A stretch of DNA of 64,000 nt from GCA-2725625 sp964574215 (GCA_964574215.1 CAZNLR010000006.1:1-64000), one strand, 5' to 3'; counted from the stretch's first letter, positions 54,245-63,638 are shown. Program-made: numbers and translations. Notes: generated by a model from the sequence alone, not told the origin.

Positions 54245-55723
54245 ATGGCTTTGGCACCGCATTCAGAGACGCAGAAAATCCGCCCGCCGGCGGTCGCCGG
54301 CATGTTTTATCCCAGCAACGCCAAAGAGCTGGAAGCGTCGGTCGGGTTTTATCTGTCGGAAGCGAAAGCCAAAATTCCGGGCGCCGGTGACACCGTTCCC
54401 AAAGCCATCATCGCCCCCCATGCCGGATACGTCTATTCGGGCCTGACGGCGGCGGCGGCGTACAACACCATACGCCCATCGCATGCGACGATTAAACGGG
54501 TGATTCTGTTGGGTCCCTGCCACCGGGTGGCGGTGCGCGGACTGGCATTACCGGGTACCGAAGCCTTCGCCACGCCGCTGGGCGACGTTCCGTTGGATAT
54601 GGATGCAGTCGCCAGCATCATCGGCCTTAAACAGGTGAAAATATTTGATGACACCCATGTCCAGGACCATAGTTTGGAAGTCCACCTGCCCTTCCTGCAA
54701 TCGACACTGGACGATTTCTCCATTGTGCCGCTCATCGTCGGTCAGGCATCTCCTCAGGAAGTCGCCGAGGTTCTTGATGTTTTGTGGGGCGGGCCGGAAA
54801 CCCTCATCGTTATCAGCTCGGACCTTAGTCATTACCTAACCTATGATCAGGCGCGCAACATTGATGGGCGTACGTGTCAAGCGATCGAGCGCTTGGACTC
54901 AGAGGCATTGGGCGATGAGCAGGCTTGCGGCCGGCATTCCATCAGAGGTTTGATGGTGGTTGCCCGGGAAAAAGGGCTCAAGGTTCAGACAGCCCATATC
55001 TGCAATTCAGGTGACACGGCAGGCTCCAAGGATAAAGTCGTCGGGTATGGTTCCTGGCTGCTTACCGAAGGAGACGGTAAAGCGGCGTCGACCGAAGTTG
55101 ATTTCGGCGCCGAAACCCGTGAAATCCTGGACCAGCATGGTGAGACCCTTTTGCGATTCGCCGCCAAGGCCATTCAAAATCACCTCAGCAAATCCGGACC
55201 CCTAAGGGTTGATATGAAAGAATTCGCTCCTGCATTGAAGAGAGACGGCGCGTGCTTCGTGTCGCTGGATAAAGACGGCAAGCTCAGGGGGTGTATCGGG
55301 TCTATCCAGGCCTGGCGGCCCTTGATTACCGACGTCGCCGAAAATGCCTGCAAGGCGGCCTTTCAGGACAACCGGTTTAAGGTTCTGACGGAACAGGAAC
55401 TCAGGGATCACGATATCACCATGTCGATTTCCGTCCTCAGTCCCCAGGTTCCGATGACGTTCAAGAACGAGGAGGATTTGGTCGGACAGCTTCGCCCCGG
55501 CATTGACGGTGTGGTTCTACAGGACAAAAAAAAGCGAGGCGTGTTCCTGCCCGTTGTCTGGGAATCGTTAAAAGAACCTCAGAAGTTCTTCAATCAACTG
55601 AAACGCAAGGCGGGCTATCCCGAGGACTATTGGTCCCCCACCATCAAGGCCTGGCGTTATGTCACGGAAAGCGTTTATTCAAAGGACCTGCCGGCGGATG
55701 ACCCCCTTTGGAAAATGGACTAG
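54245..55723 (+). CDS. AmmeMemoRadiSam proteins B and A fused (Memo-AMMECR1)
   Basis: A 492-residue fusion. Residues about 12-275 are Memo-like (AmrB): IAPHAGYVYSGLTAAAAY, HSLEVHLPFLQ and SSDLSHYLTYDQAR carry the conserved histidines that resemble a dioxygenase-type metal site. Residues about 300-490 are AMMECR1-like (AmrA), with GACFVSLDKDGKLRGCIGS as signature. The two domains are homologues of human MEMO1 and AMMECR1 and are often separate genes. Divergence from amrS across 63 nt completes the three-part system. A GGAAAC ribosome site precedes the ATG. Confidence 0.92.
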   Translation: MALAPHSETQKIRPPAVAGMFYPSNAKELEASVGFYLSEAKAKIPGAGDTVPKAIIAPHAGYVYSGLTAAAAYNTIRPSHATIKRVILLGPCHRVAVRGLALPGTEAFATPLGDVPLDMDAVASIIGLKQVKIFDDTHVQDHSLEVHLPFLQSTLDDFSIVPLIVGQASPQEVAEVLDVLWGGPETLIVISSDLSHYLTYDQARNIDGRTCQAIERLDSEALGDEQACGRHSIRGLMVVAREKGLKVQTAHICNSGDTAGSKDKVVGYGSWLLTEGDGKAASTEVDFGAETREILDQHGETLLRFAAKAIQNHLSKSGPLRVDMKEFAPALKRDGACFVSLDKDGKLRGCIGSIQAWRPLITDVAENACKAAFQDNRFKVLTEQELRDHDITMSISVLSPQVPMTFKNEEDLVGQLRPGIDGVVLQDKKKRGVFLPVVWESLKEPQKFFNQLKRKAGYPEDYWSPTIKAWRYVTESVYSKDLPADDPLWKMD

Positions 55724-55737
55724 CCGGGGAAAATCGA

Positions 55738-56637
55738 CTAGCCCGCCGCTTCTTTTTGCCGGGCGAAATTGACCAGAAAAATGCCGGACAGAACAAGCAC
55801 CAGACCCGCAATCGCCTCTATGGTGACCGGCTCGCCCAGCAGCGGCCACGCCAGAAAAATCGCCGAGATGGGGTTAAGGGTTATATAGATGGCGACGCGC
55901 GTGGGCGTCAGCCAGCTTAACGCCCAGGTATACAAGGTGAACTGCAACGCGCCACCGATAACACCCAAAAATAATACCGCCACCCATCCGAAAAAGCTGA
56001 ACTCGGGAAGGCCCGTCAACGCGCCCTCTCCATAGGCCATTGGTGATAGAGCTATCATGCCGATGGTCATGCCCAGAGCCGTGAATAAGGTCGTTCCATA
56101 GGCGATGAGAAACGGCTTGGCGAAAACGGAATAAATAGCCGCCGCCACCGCCGCCGACAGCATGATTGATATGCCGAGCAGATGGCTTTCGGAGGAGCCG
56201 TTACCAATCAAAGAATCGCTGACAGTGATGACCACGCCGACGAACGCCAAGAATACGCTAAAGAATTTTGCACCGGTCAACGCTTCCTTTTTCATTATGA
56301 AGGCGATCAGCAACGTAAGAATAGGCATGGTGGCGAGAGCAATGGCGGCATAAGCCGCCGTCGTATATTTCAGCGACGCCGTAAATCCCCAGGGGAAATA
56401 AGTGTAGAGCACAATTCCCAATAAGATCACCGGCAGGAAATGTTTGGTTTGAATGGGCACGCGGCGCAGCCCCATGACCAAAAACGGCAGCAAACACACC
56501 GCGCCGATGAAGTATCTGAAAAACGCCAGGGATATGGGATCGGTTTCGCCAATAACGAAACGGGTGGCGACGATGGAAACGCCGGCGCTGAGAGAGGCAA
56601 ACGCGGCGGCAAAATTGGCGAGAAGAGTTTTATTCAT
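55738..56637 (-). CDS. EamA-family DMT transporter
   Basis: A 299-residue protein with ten predicted transmembrane helices in two EamA repeats. Landmarks are SLAFFRYFIGAVCLLPFLVM in the first and LTPTRVAIYITLNPISAIFL in the second. It probably exports a small metabolite. It lies 36 nt downstream of the second RdhA-like gene on the same strand, so the two may share a transcript, and it converges on the Memo-AMMECR1 gene. Confidence 0.88.
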   Translation of the reverse strand: MNKTLLANFAAAFASLSAGVSIVATRFVIGETDPISLAFFRYFIGAVCLLPFLVMGLRRVPIQTKHFLPVILLGIVLYTYFPWGFTASLKYTTAAYAAIALATMPILTLLIAFIMKKEALTGAKFFSVFLAFVGVVITVSDSLIGNGSSESHLLGISIMLSAAVAAAIYSVFAKPFLIAYGTTLFTALGMTIGMIALSPMAYGEGALTGLPEFSFFGWVAVLFLGVIGGALQFTLYTWALSWLTPTRVAIYITLNPISAIFLAWPLLGEPVTIEAIAGLVLVLSGIFLVNFARQKEAAG

Positions 56638-56673
56638 GGGAATGGTTTGTCCGGTCTCAGCTTAACGGATCAC

Positions 56674-57909
56674 TTATTTCTTAAGATTCCGGTAGTCCCC
56701 CGACCACCATTTTTGCGGCGTATCCCGTTCGCCATAACCGAGTCTAATATCGAGCCAGAGCATCAACCGTCTAAGCGGCGTCCCGGCAAGCCAGCGAGCG
56801 GCGCGCATATACCACTTGGTAAAATCCTTGTTATAGGGACAGGTCCTCATACAAATGGCGCAGTCGGTCCGAAGCGCCGTCCAATAGCCGAAACATTTCT
56901 CGCAATTGGTGGTCCATTTAATGACGCCATCCACATTCGATTTGTTGTGACCGGTATCGGTCGGCGGACCGTCGGTAATTGCACTGACCGGACAGGCGTC
57001 GTAACAACGCCGGCAGACCTCGCAAAACTCCGTCACACCGAATTTAATCGGTTGGTCGTGATTAAGGGGCATATTGGTGAAAATTTTGGAGATGCGCACC
57101 CGTGGCCCGAATTCCTTGGTAATCAGCATATTGTGCCGGCCGTATTCTCCCAACCCCGCCTTGATTGCCTGGGGAATGGTAAGCGACGTATCGTTCATGG
57201 AACCGACCGCTTCATAGCCCAGGTTTCGGATATATTGAGCGATATGCATGACGATGGCGGCCTCGGTGGAATAGCCCTTTCCCACTGCCGTGCTGGCCAG
57301 CGCCGAGGGCATTGACTTGATGATGTCGTACTCCATCGCATGGCCGACCATAATGACGCTGGTCAGGCCCTCGGGCAGTTCCACCGGCGCTTCCTCCTTG
57401 GTCCGGACATTGAATTTTGACGTATAGACCCAGCGTTCGTCGTATTCCGTAATTCCCACCAGATCCGCACCGAAATATTTCGCCACCTGCTTTATTTCGC
57501 GGGTCGTATCCTCGACGGAATCGATTTCCACTTTGTTCGGGTCAGGCGGATGAAATTCCTTGATATCATCCGTAAATCCTTCCCGGATACCGTCGGAAAA
57601 ACCCCGCTCCATGATGGAAGACGCCATCACCCAGGATGCGTTTCGAAGAGCAAAATCGCGCTGACGAAACCCGTCGCCTTTGCGGAAATTTGGTTTGCGG
57701 TGTCCCCGCCAAAATTCGTTGGCCGCCTTGGTGGCGATTCCCTCATCCCACTGGGACCGGCAAAACATATCGTTGCGTTGTTCAAAGCGCTGGAAGTCGT
57801 CATTGACCTGAATACCGGCTTCGGCGTCACTTTTCTTGAACGCGTCCCAGTCCTGGGTTTTTTCCGGGCGGATGTTGGCAGGCCAACCGGCTGGTTTACT
57901 GTCACTCAT
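56674..57909 (-). CDS. reductive dehalogenase-like Fe-S/corrinoid protein, copy 2
   Basis: A 411-residue paralogue of the protein at 50678-51940, collinear along its length. Shared features are QRFEQRNDMFCRSQWDEG at the N-terminus, FGADLVGITEYDERWVYT, MNDTSLTIPQAIKAGLGEYG, the cluster motifs CEVCRRCYDACP (near 295) and CAICMRTCPYNK (near 347), and a W-rich tail (PQKWWSGDY). It has no Tat signal, no membrane anchor and no fused reductase domain. Corrinoid and electron-donor partners are not encoded nearby. Halogenated or other leaving-group substrates are possible; the reaction is unproven. Confidence 0.8.
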   Translation of the reverse strand: MSDSKPAGWPANIRPEKTQDWDAFKKSDAEAGIQVNDDFQRFEQRNDMFCRSQWDEGIATKAANEFWRGHRKPNFRKGDGFRQRDFALRNASWVMASSIMERGFSDGIREGFTDDIKEFHPPDPNKVEIDSVEDTTREIKQVAKYFGADLVGITEYDERWVYTSKFNVRTKEEAPVELPEGLTSVIMVGHAMEYDIIKSMPSALASTAVGKGYSTEAAIVMHIAQYIRNLGYEAVGSMNDTSLTIPQAIKAGLGEYGRHNMLITKEFGPRVRISKIFTNMPLNHDQPIKFGVTEFCEVCRRCYDACPVSAITDGPPTDTGHNKSNVDGVIKWTTNCEKCFGYWTALRTDCAICMRTCPYNKDFTKWYMRAARWLAGTPLRRLMLWLDIRLGYGERDTPQKWWSGDYRNLKK

Positions 57910-58049
57910 AATTGATGGTCCATTTCTTTAATCTGGCCGGACCATATCACCAGAATTCGGGGAAATAAAACCACTGTTTAAGTGGCGGTATAGGTGATTA
58001 TTTGCTAAAGCCTCCCTCTCTTTGACAAATCTAATTCGGGGAACAAAAA

Positions 58050-58523
58050 ATGACACTGAATGTGCGCCGCATCGTCACCGCCCACGATGAGGATGGTCGC
58101 GCCGTCATCGGCGACGACAAGGTAATGACCAATGTCAGCCAACTCAGATCGGGCAACTATCAAACTTTGATTTGGGTCACCGACGATTCACCGGCGGAAG
58201 TCGACGGCGATGAGGACCCGGCGGAAAGGACCCTTGACATCGAACCGCCCGTACGAGGGTCGGTTTTCCGCATATTGGAACTGTTGCCGGGTAAGGATGC
58301 CTATATGCATCGCACGGACACCATCGATTACGCCATTTGCATGTCCGGCGAATGCATTATGGTGCTGGACGATGGGGACGAAATCGTTATGAAAGCGGGC
58401 GACGTCATGGTGCAGCGGGGCACGTGGCACGGCTGGGCCAACCGGTCGGATGAACCCTGCCAGATCGCTTTCATTTTGATCGGCAGTATGGAACCGGCAA
58501 AACACCTCCACCCCCATGAATAA
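58050..58523 (+). CDS. cupin-domain protein
   Basis: A 157-residue single-domain cupin. The core motifs are RILELLPGKDAYMHRTDTID (motif 1 with a metal-ligand His), YAICMSGECIMVLDDGDEI and VQRGTWHGWANRSDEPC (motif 2 with His). The N-terminal extension MTLNVRRIVTAHDEDGRAVI is typical of cupins linked to aromatic-compound or organic-acid metabolism. GGGGAA precedes the ATG. It is divergent from the second RdhA-like gene and starts a plus-strand run. Confidence 0.87.
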   Translation: MTLNVRRIVTAHDEDGRAVIGDDKVMTNVSQLRSGNYQTLIWVTDDSPAEVDGDEDPAERTLDIEPPVRGSVFRILELLPGKDAYMHRTDTIDYAICMSGECIMVLDDGDEIVMKAGDVMVQRGTWHGWANRSDEPCQIAFILIGSMEPAKHLHPHE

Positions 58524-58547
58524 TAGTAAAAACGAAGGAATAATTTT

Positions 58548-59312
58548 TTGAAACCCGAAATCAACGACGAATTTTTTGACCAGCTTCTGTCCTTGGCCGT
58601 AAAGGCCGGCCTGGCGATTATGGAAATCTATAATTCCGAATTTGAAGTCCGCGCCAAAGAAGATAAATCGCCGGTCACCGAGGCCGACGAAAAAGCCGAA
58701 GAGATTATCCTCGAAGGGTTGGCGCGCCTAGCGCCGGGTATTCCGGCCATCGGTGAGGAAGCCTATACCGCCGGAAAGCGCCCGGATATCAGTGGCGGGT
58801 TGTTTTGGCTGGTGGATGCTCTGGACGGCACCAAGGAGTTCGTCAAACGGCGGGGGGAATTCACCGTCAATATCGGCCTGATCGAGAACGGCTCCCCGTT
58901 AATGGGTGTCGTCTATGCGCCCGCCAAGGACGACGCCTATTGGGGCGGGCCCGGCGGCGCCTTTATGCGCGAAAGCGGCAGCGGCAAAGTTAGAATTGAG
59001 GCAAGAATACCGGCAGATGACGGTATCGTTGTCGTTTCCAGCCGATCCCACCGGGAAGGCGAAGACGAGTTTCTCAAAGATTATAGTGTCAAAGAGGAGA
59101 TCAATTCGGGTAGTTCCATCAAGTTCTGCCTGATCGCCGCCGGGAAGGCTGATCTTTATCCCCGTTTGGCGGGCACCTCCGAATGGGATACCGCCGCGGC
59201 CCATGCCATACTATCCGCCGCCGGGGGCAGTGTGAAAACCCTGGAAGGCGAACCATTGGTCTATGGCAAGGACAACATCCGGAACCCTCATTTTATCGCC
59301 AAGGGCCGCTAG
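58548..59312 (+). CDS. cysQ: 3'(2'),5'-bisphosphate nucleotidase
   Basis: A 254-residue Mg-dependent, lithium-sensitive phosphatase of the inositol monophosphatase family. Metal-binding motifs are IGEEAYTAGK (Glu), LVDALDGTKEFVKRRGEFTV (DxxDGT) and SEWDTAAAHAILSAAGG near the end. The combination ALDGTKEFVKRRGEFTVN is typical of CysQ, which recycles PAP/PAPS from sulfate assimilation. The start is TTG 58548 after GAAGGA. It is followed at once by the Sua5-type gene. Confidence 0.9.
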   Translation: MKPEINDEFFDQLLSLAVKAGLAIMEIYNSEFEVRAKEDKSPVTEADEKAEEIILEGLARLAPGIPAIGEEAYTAGKRPDISGGLFWLVDALDGTKEFVKRRGEFTVNIGLIENGSPLMGVVYAPAKDDAYWGGPGGAFMRESGSGKVRIEARIPADDGIVVVSSRSHREGEDEFLKDYSVKEEINSGSSIKFCLIAAGKADLYPRLAGTSEWDTAAAHAILSAAGGSVKTLEGEPLVYGKDNIRNPHFIAKGR

Positions 59313-59313
59313 T

Positions 59314-60243
59314 GTGATTAAGGAAGCCGACGATACGGCCATCCGGGAGGGCGCGGCGTTGCTTCGTTCCGGCGGTCTCGTCGCCTTCCCTACCGAAACG
59401 GTTTACGGATTGGGTGCGGACGCTACCGACGATCAAGCCGTCGCCAAAATATTTGCCGCCAAAGACCGACCCGATTTCAATCCCCTGATCGTTCATGTTC
59501 CCAACGTCGCGGCGGCGCAGGAAATTGTCCAATGGACCGACCGGGCGCAATTACTGGCCGACCGGTTCTGGCCGGGGGCGCTTACTTTTATTCTTCGCCG
59601 GGGTGAGGACAGTGCTGTTTCCCTGCTGGTCAGCGCCGGCCTAGAAACCGTCGCCGTGCGTGTACCGGACCATCCCATAGCCCAGAAATTGTTGGCGGAA
59701 TCGGGTTTGCCCATTGCCGCACCCAGCGCCAATAGGTCCGGCAAAATCAGCCCGACCATGGCCACACATGTTGAAAAATCGTTGGGCTCGAATGTCGACC
59801 TGATTTTGGACGGCGGTCCGTGCCGGGTCGGCTTGGAATCAACCGTCATCGATTTGACCGCCGATAGGCCGACTGTGTTGCGTCCGGGCGGCATAGATGT
59901 TGACGACCTTAAGTCGGTTCTCGGCCCACTGGAATTAGCCAGTGAGGACGGTAACATCAAATCCCCCGGCATGCTCAGCCAGCACTATGCGCCCAACGCC
60001 CCCATCCGATTGAATGCGACCGCAGCGGAAGAAGGCGAAACCCTGTTGGCGTTCGGCGGCGACGCGCCGGGCGATTCCCTCAATCTCAGCCCTTCCGGCG
60101 ATTTGATCGAAGCGGCTGCCAATCTGTTCTCCATGTTGCATGAACTGGACCAGCCGGAAAGCGGCACCATTGCGGTCATGCCGATCCCGGACGAAGGTCT
60201 CGGCCGGGCCATCAATGACCGGTTGCGCCGGGCCGCCCGCTAG
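59314..60243 (+). CDS. L-threonylcarbamoyladenylate synthase (Sua5/TsaC2 type)
   Basis: About 309 residues, making the precursor of the t6A modification in tRNA. The YrdC/TsaC domain shows PTETVYGLGADATDDQAV, the KDRPDFNPLIVHV block and PSANRSGKISPT. A C-terminal Sua5 domain follows a linker containing SPGMLSQHYAPNAPI, so it is the longer TsaC2 form. GTG 59314 lies directly after the cysQ stop. The ATG at 59263 would overlap cysQ and is rejected. The frame is followed by the dehydrogenase gene 40 nt on. Confidence 0.92.
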   Translation: MIKEADDTAIREGAALLRSGGLVAFPTETVYGLGADATDDQAVAKIFAAKDRPDFNPLIVHVPNVAAAQEIVQWTDRAQLLADRFWPGALTFILRRGEDSAVSLLVSAGLETVAVRVPDHPIAQKLLAESGLPIAAPSANRSGKISPTMATHVEKSLGSNVDLILDGGPCRVGLESTVIDLTADRPTVLRPGGIDVDDLKSVLGPLELASEDGNIKSPGMLSQHYAPNAPIRLNATAAEEGETLLAFGGDAPGDSLNLSPSGDLIEAAANLFSMLHELDQPESGTIAVMPIPDEGLGRAINDRLRRAAR

Positions 60244-60283
60244 ATTAGAAAAAGCGGCCCTTTTTATAATTCGAGCTCCGGTC

Positions 60284-61690
60284 ATGGCTATATCAGAAAA
60301 CATCATTGCTACGTTCACCGACATCGTCGGGCTGAACGGTGTTATTGCCGATGAATCCGACAAGGCCCCCTACCTCCATGAAGAAAGGGGGCTATTGGAA
60401 AGCCAATGCGATCTCGTTGTCCGCCCGGCGTCAACCGAGGAGACCTCCCTGGTGGTCAAGGTCTGCGCGGAGAATTCTATCCCCATTGTGCCCGTCGGCG
60501 GCAACACCGGATTGGTTGGCGGCGGCGTCGCTGACGGTGGTGTTGTTATTGCAACCGACCGGATGAACAAGATCATCGAAATTGACGACCTCAACCACAC
60601 CATGACGGTCGAAGCCGGCGTCATCCTGGCCGAAATTCAAAATGCCGCAGACGATCATAACTGCCTGTTTCCCCTCACCCTTGGCGCGGAAGGCAGTTGC
60701 CGGATCGGCGGCAATATCGCCACCAACGCCGGCGGATCGAATGTGCTCCGCTACGGTAATACGCGGGAGCTGATTCTGGGTCTGGAAGTGGTGCTGCCGT
60801 CGGGAGAAATCTGGAACGGTCTCAACGCGCTGCGCAAGGACAATACCGGTTACGACCTCAAACAGCTTTTTATCGGCGCCGAGGGAACTCTTGGCGTCAT
60901 AACCAAGGCGGTGCTGAAACTTTACCCGGCGCCCCAAACCACCATGACCGTCATGGCGGCCTTGCCCGATAGCGTTAAAATCCTTGATCTCTTCGGCCGA
61001 ACACGCGCCATTTGCGGCGACCGGCTGACCGCGTTCGAACTGATCCCCCGCATCGGCATAGAGTTGGGCGTCAAACACGTTCCCGGTGTCATTGATCCAT
61101 TCGATGCGCCGCACGTATGCTACGCGCTAATCGAATTGACTTCGCCCCGTGCCAACGACGATCTGAGGGGAGAAATCGAATCCGTTCTGGAAAGTGCCTT
61201 CGAGGAGGAAGTTGTCGTCGACGCCGTCTTCGCCGAAAGCGACGCGCAATCCAAGGAACTCTGGAAGATCAGGGAGGATATTCCCGAAGCGCAGACCAAA
61301 GAAGGCGGCAGCATCAAGCACGACGTATCGGTGCCCGTCTCCAAGACGATTGAATTTATCGCCGAGGCCTCCCGGCTGGTGGAAGACCATTTGCCCGGTA
61401 TCCGCGTCTGCGCCTTTGGCCATATCGGCGACGGTAATATCCATTTCAACCTGACCCAGCCCGTTGACGCCGACAAAGCCGCCTTTATTGAAATGTGGGA
61501 GGACTTCAACCGCATGGTCCATGATTTGGTGGTCGACATGGGCGGCAGCATCAGCGCCGAACACGGTATCGGCCTGATCAAGCGGGAAGAACTGGCCCAC
61601 TACGCCGACGAGACGAAACTCGACCTTATGCGGACAATCAAACAGGCCCTTGACCCGGACAATCTCATGAATCCGGGGAAGGTCATCTAG
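60284..61690 (+). CDS. FAD-linked D-2-hydroxyacid dehydrogenase (GlcD / D-2-hydroxyglutarate type)
   Basis: A 468-residue vanillyl-alcohol-oxidase-type flavoprotein. The FAD-binding domain (about 35-215) contains VPVGGNTGLVGGGVADGGVV and GGNIATNAGGSNVLRYGNT. The C-terminal substrate domain holds CAFGHIGDGNIHFNLTQP and AEHGIGLIKREEL, with the histidines typical of D-2-hydroxyglutarate and D-lactate dehydrogenases. It oxidises D-2-hydroxyacids and passes electrons to ETF or the quinone pool. ATG 60284 is the family start; the frame opens earlier inside the previous gene. Confidence 0.93.
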   Translation: MAISENIIATFTDIVGLNGVIADESDKAPYLHEERGLLESQCDLVVRPASTEETSLVVKVCAENSIPIVPVGGNTGLVGGGVADGGVVIATDRMNKIIEIDDLNHTMTVEAGVILAEIQNAADDHNCLFPLTLGAEGSCRIGGNIATNAGGSNVLRYGNTRELILGLEVVLPSGEIWNGLNALRKDNTGYDLKQLFIGAEGTLGVITKAVLKLYPAPQTTMTVMAALPDSVKILDLFGRTRAICGDRLTAFELIPRIGIELGVKHVPGVIDPFDAPHVCYALIELTSPRANDDLRGEIESVLESAFEEEVVVDAVFAESDAQSKELWKIREDIPEAQTKEGGSIKHDVSVPVSKTIEFIAEASRLVEDHLPGIRVCAFGHIGDGNIHFNLTQPVDADKAAFIEMWEDFNRMVHDLVVDMGGSISAEHGIGLIKREELAHYADETKLDLMRTIKQALDPDNLMNPGKVI

Positions 61691-61707
61691 GTCAAATAGC
61701 CGATCAC

Positions 61708-61734
61708 CCGATAAACATCGGTTTCTTTTATTTT
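61708..61734 (+). terminator. intrinsic terminator after the hydroxyacid dehydrogenase
   Basis: CCGAT-AAAC-ATCGG is followed by TTTCTTTTATTTT, 17 nt after the stop. The stem is short but the T-rich tract is good. Confidence 0.6.
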
Positions 61735-61868
61735 CAATGTCTTTCCGCGGTCATTTCGCGACAAGCGGTTGCGACCGCTGTCTTGCCGGTCAGTCCGTGG
61801 AAATTAGCTATACTCCTAATTTTGCTTGAGTTAGAGTACCTTAAACAAAATACGGGGAGATATTCGAT

Positions 61869-62674
61869 ATGAGGAAATTACTGTTGGCCTCTGTGGCCCT
61901 TCTGTTCTCCTATCAGGCTCACGCAGATAATTCTGTTCGATTAATGACCGAGGAATTCGCGCCATATCAATTCTACGAGGGTAAAGGCGACAAAAAGAAA
62001 ATCACCGGAATTTCAATCGAAATCGTTCAGGCCATTCAAAAACGTATCGGCAATAACGACGCCATCAAAGTACTGCCGTGGAGCCGCGCTCTCAAGCTGC
62101 TGGCTAAGCGGAAAAACAGTGCGCTTTTTTCCACCGCCCGAACCCCCGCTCGGGAAAAAAAATACAAATGGGTCGGTCCGCTGGCGAAACTGGAGATCGT
62201 CTTTTTTAGAAAAACCGGCAGCAAAGTAATGATCGGCTCACTTGAAGACGCCAAAAAAGTCGCGAAAATCGGCGTTACCAAAAATGTCGCTACACATGAA
62301 ATGCTGTCCAATAAGGGTTTTAAAAATCTCGACGTTATGCAAAGCGGCAGTGACGACAAAAATATCAGACGGCTGACCAAGGGCCGTGTTGATCTGTGGC
62401 CGACGGCCTACTATGCGGGTATGCCATGGTAAAAGACTACGTTGATGCCGAAAAAGGCGAGCCCATAAGCGTCAAGGGCATTCACCGCAAGATTAATCCC
62501 TACAAATTAATTGGCATTTTCAAAAACGTCGACGAACAGAGCCGTTTTTTACGCGCGGAAAATGATGGCATGAAATTGTTTCTTGATATGGATAAACTGG
62601 ATGAAGAAACTTTGCCCCAAGCCATCGAAACGATGCAAAATGCCATCAACCGGTTGAAAAATGGTAACAAATAG
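61869..62674 (+). pseudogene. frameshifted periplasmic solute-binding protein (SBP family 3-like)
   Basis: An exported binding-protein-like sequence interrupted near 62420. The first frame has a signal peptide (KLLLASVALLFSYQAHA), then the family phrases EEFAPYQFYEGKG, PWSRALKLLAKRKNSALFST and GRVDLWPTAYYAGM, and stops at 62432. The remaining C-terminal part (MVKDYVDAEKGE through INRLKNGNK) is in another frame and ends at 62674. A one-base deletion at about 62415-62425 restores a continuous protein of about 267 residues. A homopolymer is not obvious, so either a real mutation or an assembly error is possible. No permease is near. Confidence 0.82.
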
Positions 62675-62721
62675 AAAACACTGACACCGAAATCACCGGC
62701 ATATTCTGACTGAAAAAAATA

Positions 62722-63600
62722 ATGTCAAACGACTCGTTATTCGAAAAAGAATCGGCGCTTTTGGAAAGCGCCTCCAAGGCCCTTGGGGATAGCGACTTGG
62801 GCGCCGATGATCTACGCGAAAGCTTCGAGGGCCTGTTCAAAGGGTATAATCGGCTTCTCAAACAGACCCGGCGGCTGGTTAAAATGAGCGACCGCCAGCA
62901 ATTGGAACTGCTGGAACTCAACGAATTGAAAAACAGATTTCTAGGCATTGCGGCCCATGATCTGCGTAGCCCATGCAGCATTATCAGCGGCTATAGCGAT
63001 CTGATGCTGTCGAGTTCCAACATGGGCGATGCCGAACGTGCAGAATTTATCGGCATTATCAATGAAGTCAGCGGCAACATGCTGAAGCTGCTGAGTGATC
63101 TGTTGGACGTTTCGGCGATCGAAAGCGGGCGACTCAGTTTGGACAAAGTGAAGGGCGACATTGCTGAACTCCTGCAGCAGCGGGTCACCTTTTTGACCAT
63201 GCTGTCGGAGAAGAAAAATATCGAAATGGCATGCGAGCTGAGTGATTTGCCGGAAATCGAGTTCGACAACGACCGCATGTGTCAGGTAATCGACAATCTG
63301 ATTACCAATGCCGTTAAGTTTTCCGAAGCGGGCACGAAAATAATGGTGACTGCAGATACCAATGGCGACCAGATCATCTTTTCCGTTGCCGATCAGGGAC
63401 CGGGGATACCTCCGGACGACCTGGACAAAATGTTCGGCACGTTTCAAAAACTCAGCAATAAACCGACCGGCGGAGAAAAGAGCAGCGGTCTGGGCCTGGC
63501 GATTGTGAAAAAAATCGTCACCGCCCACGATGGCACGATTTCAGTTGAAAGCGAAGTCGGTAAAGGAAGTACGTTCATCGTATCCCTACCAACCACCTAA
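62722..63600 (+). CDS. soluble sensor histidine kinase
   Basis: A 292-residue histidine kinase without transmembrane segments. An N-terminal helical, coiled-coil-like part (about 1-65, KSRNELLELNELKNRF-like heptads) leads to the HisKA box IAAHDLRSPCSIISGYSDLM with the phosphorylated histidine near residue 76. The HATPase domain has NLITNAVKFS (N box), ADQGPGIPPDD (G1), SSGLGLAIVKKIV (G2). There is no response regulator adjacent. It starts 47 nt after the broken binding protein gene, a pairing that recalls systems in which a binding protein feeds a kinase. A terminator follows. Confidence 0.92.
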   Translation: MSNDSLFEKESALLESASKALGDSDLGADDLRESFEGLFKGYNRLLKQTRRLVKMSDRQQLELLELNELKNRFLGIAAHDLRSPCSIISGYSDLMLSSSNMGDAERAEFIGIINEVSGNMLKLLSDLLDVSAIESGRLSLDKVKGDIAELLQQRVTFLTMLSEKKNIEMACELSDLPEIEFDNDRMCQVIDNLITNAVKFSEAGTKIMVTADTNGDQIIFSVADQGPGIPPDDLDKMFGTFQKLSNKPTGGEKSSGLGLAIVKKIVTAHDGTISVESEVGKGSTFIVSLPTT

Positions 63601-63638
63601 GCGGTACCGAAACGTTATCCTTTCTCCACAAAAAGAAA

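Noticed and set aside
62396..62674. Independent 92-residue gene
   Set aside because: It continues the upstream binding protein after a frame break and has no own ribosome site.
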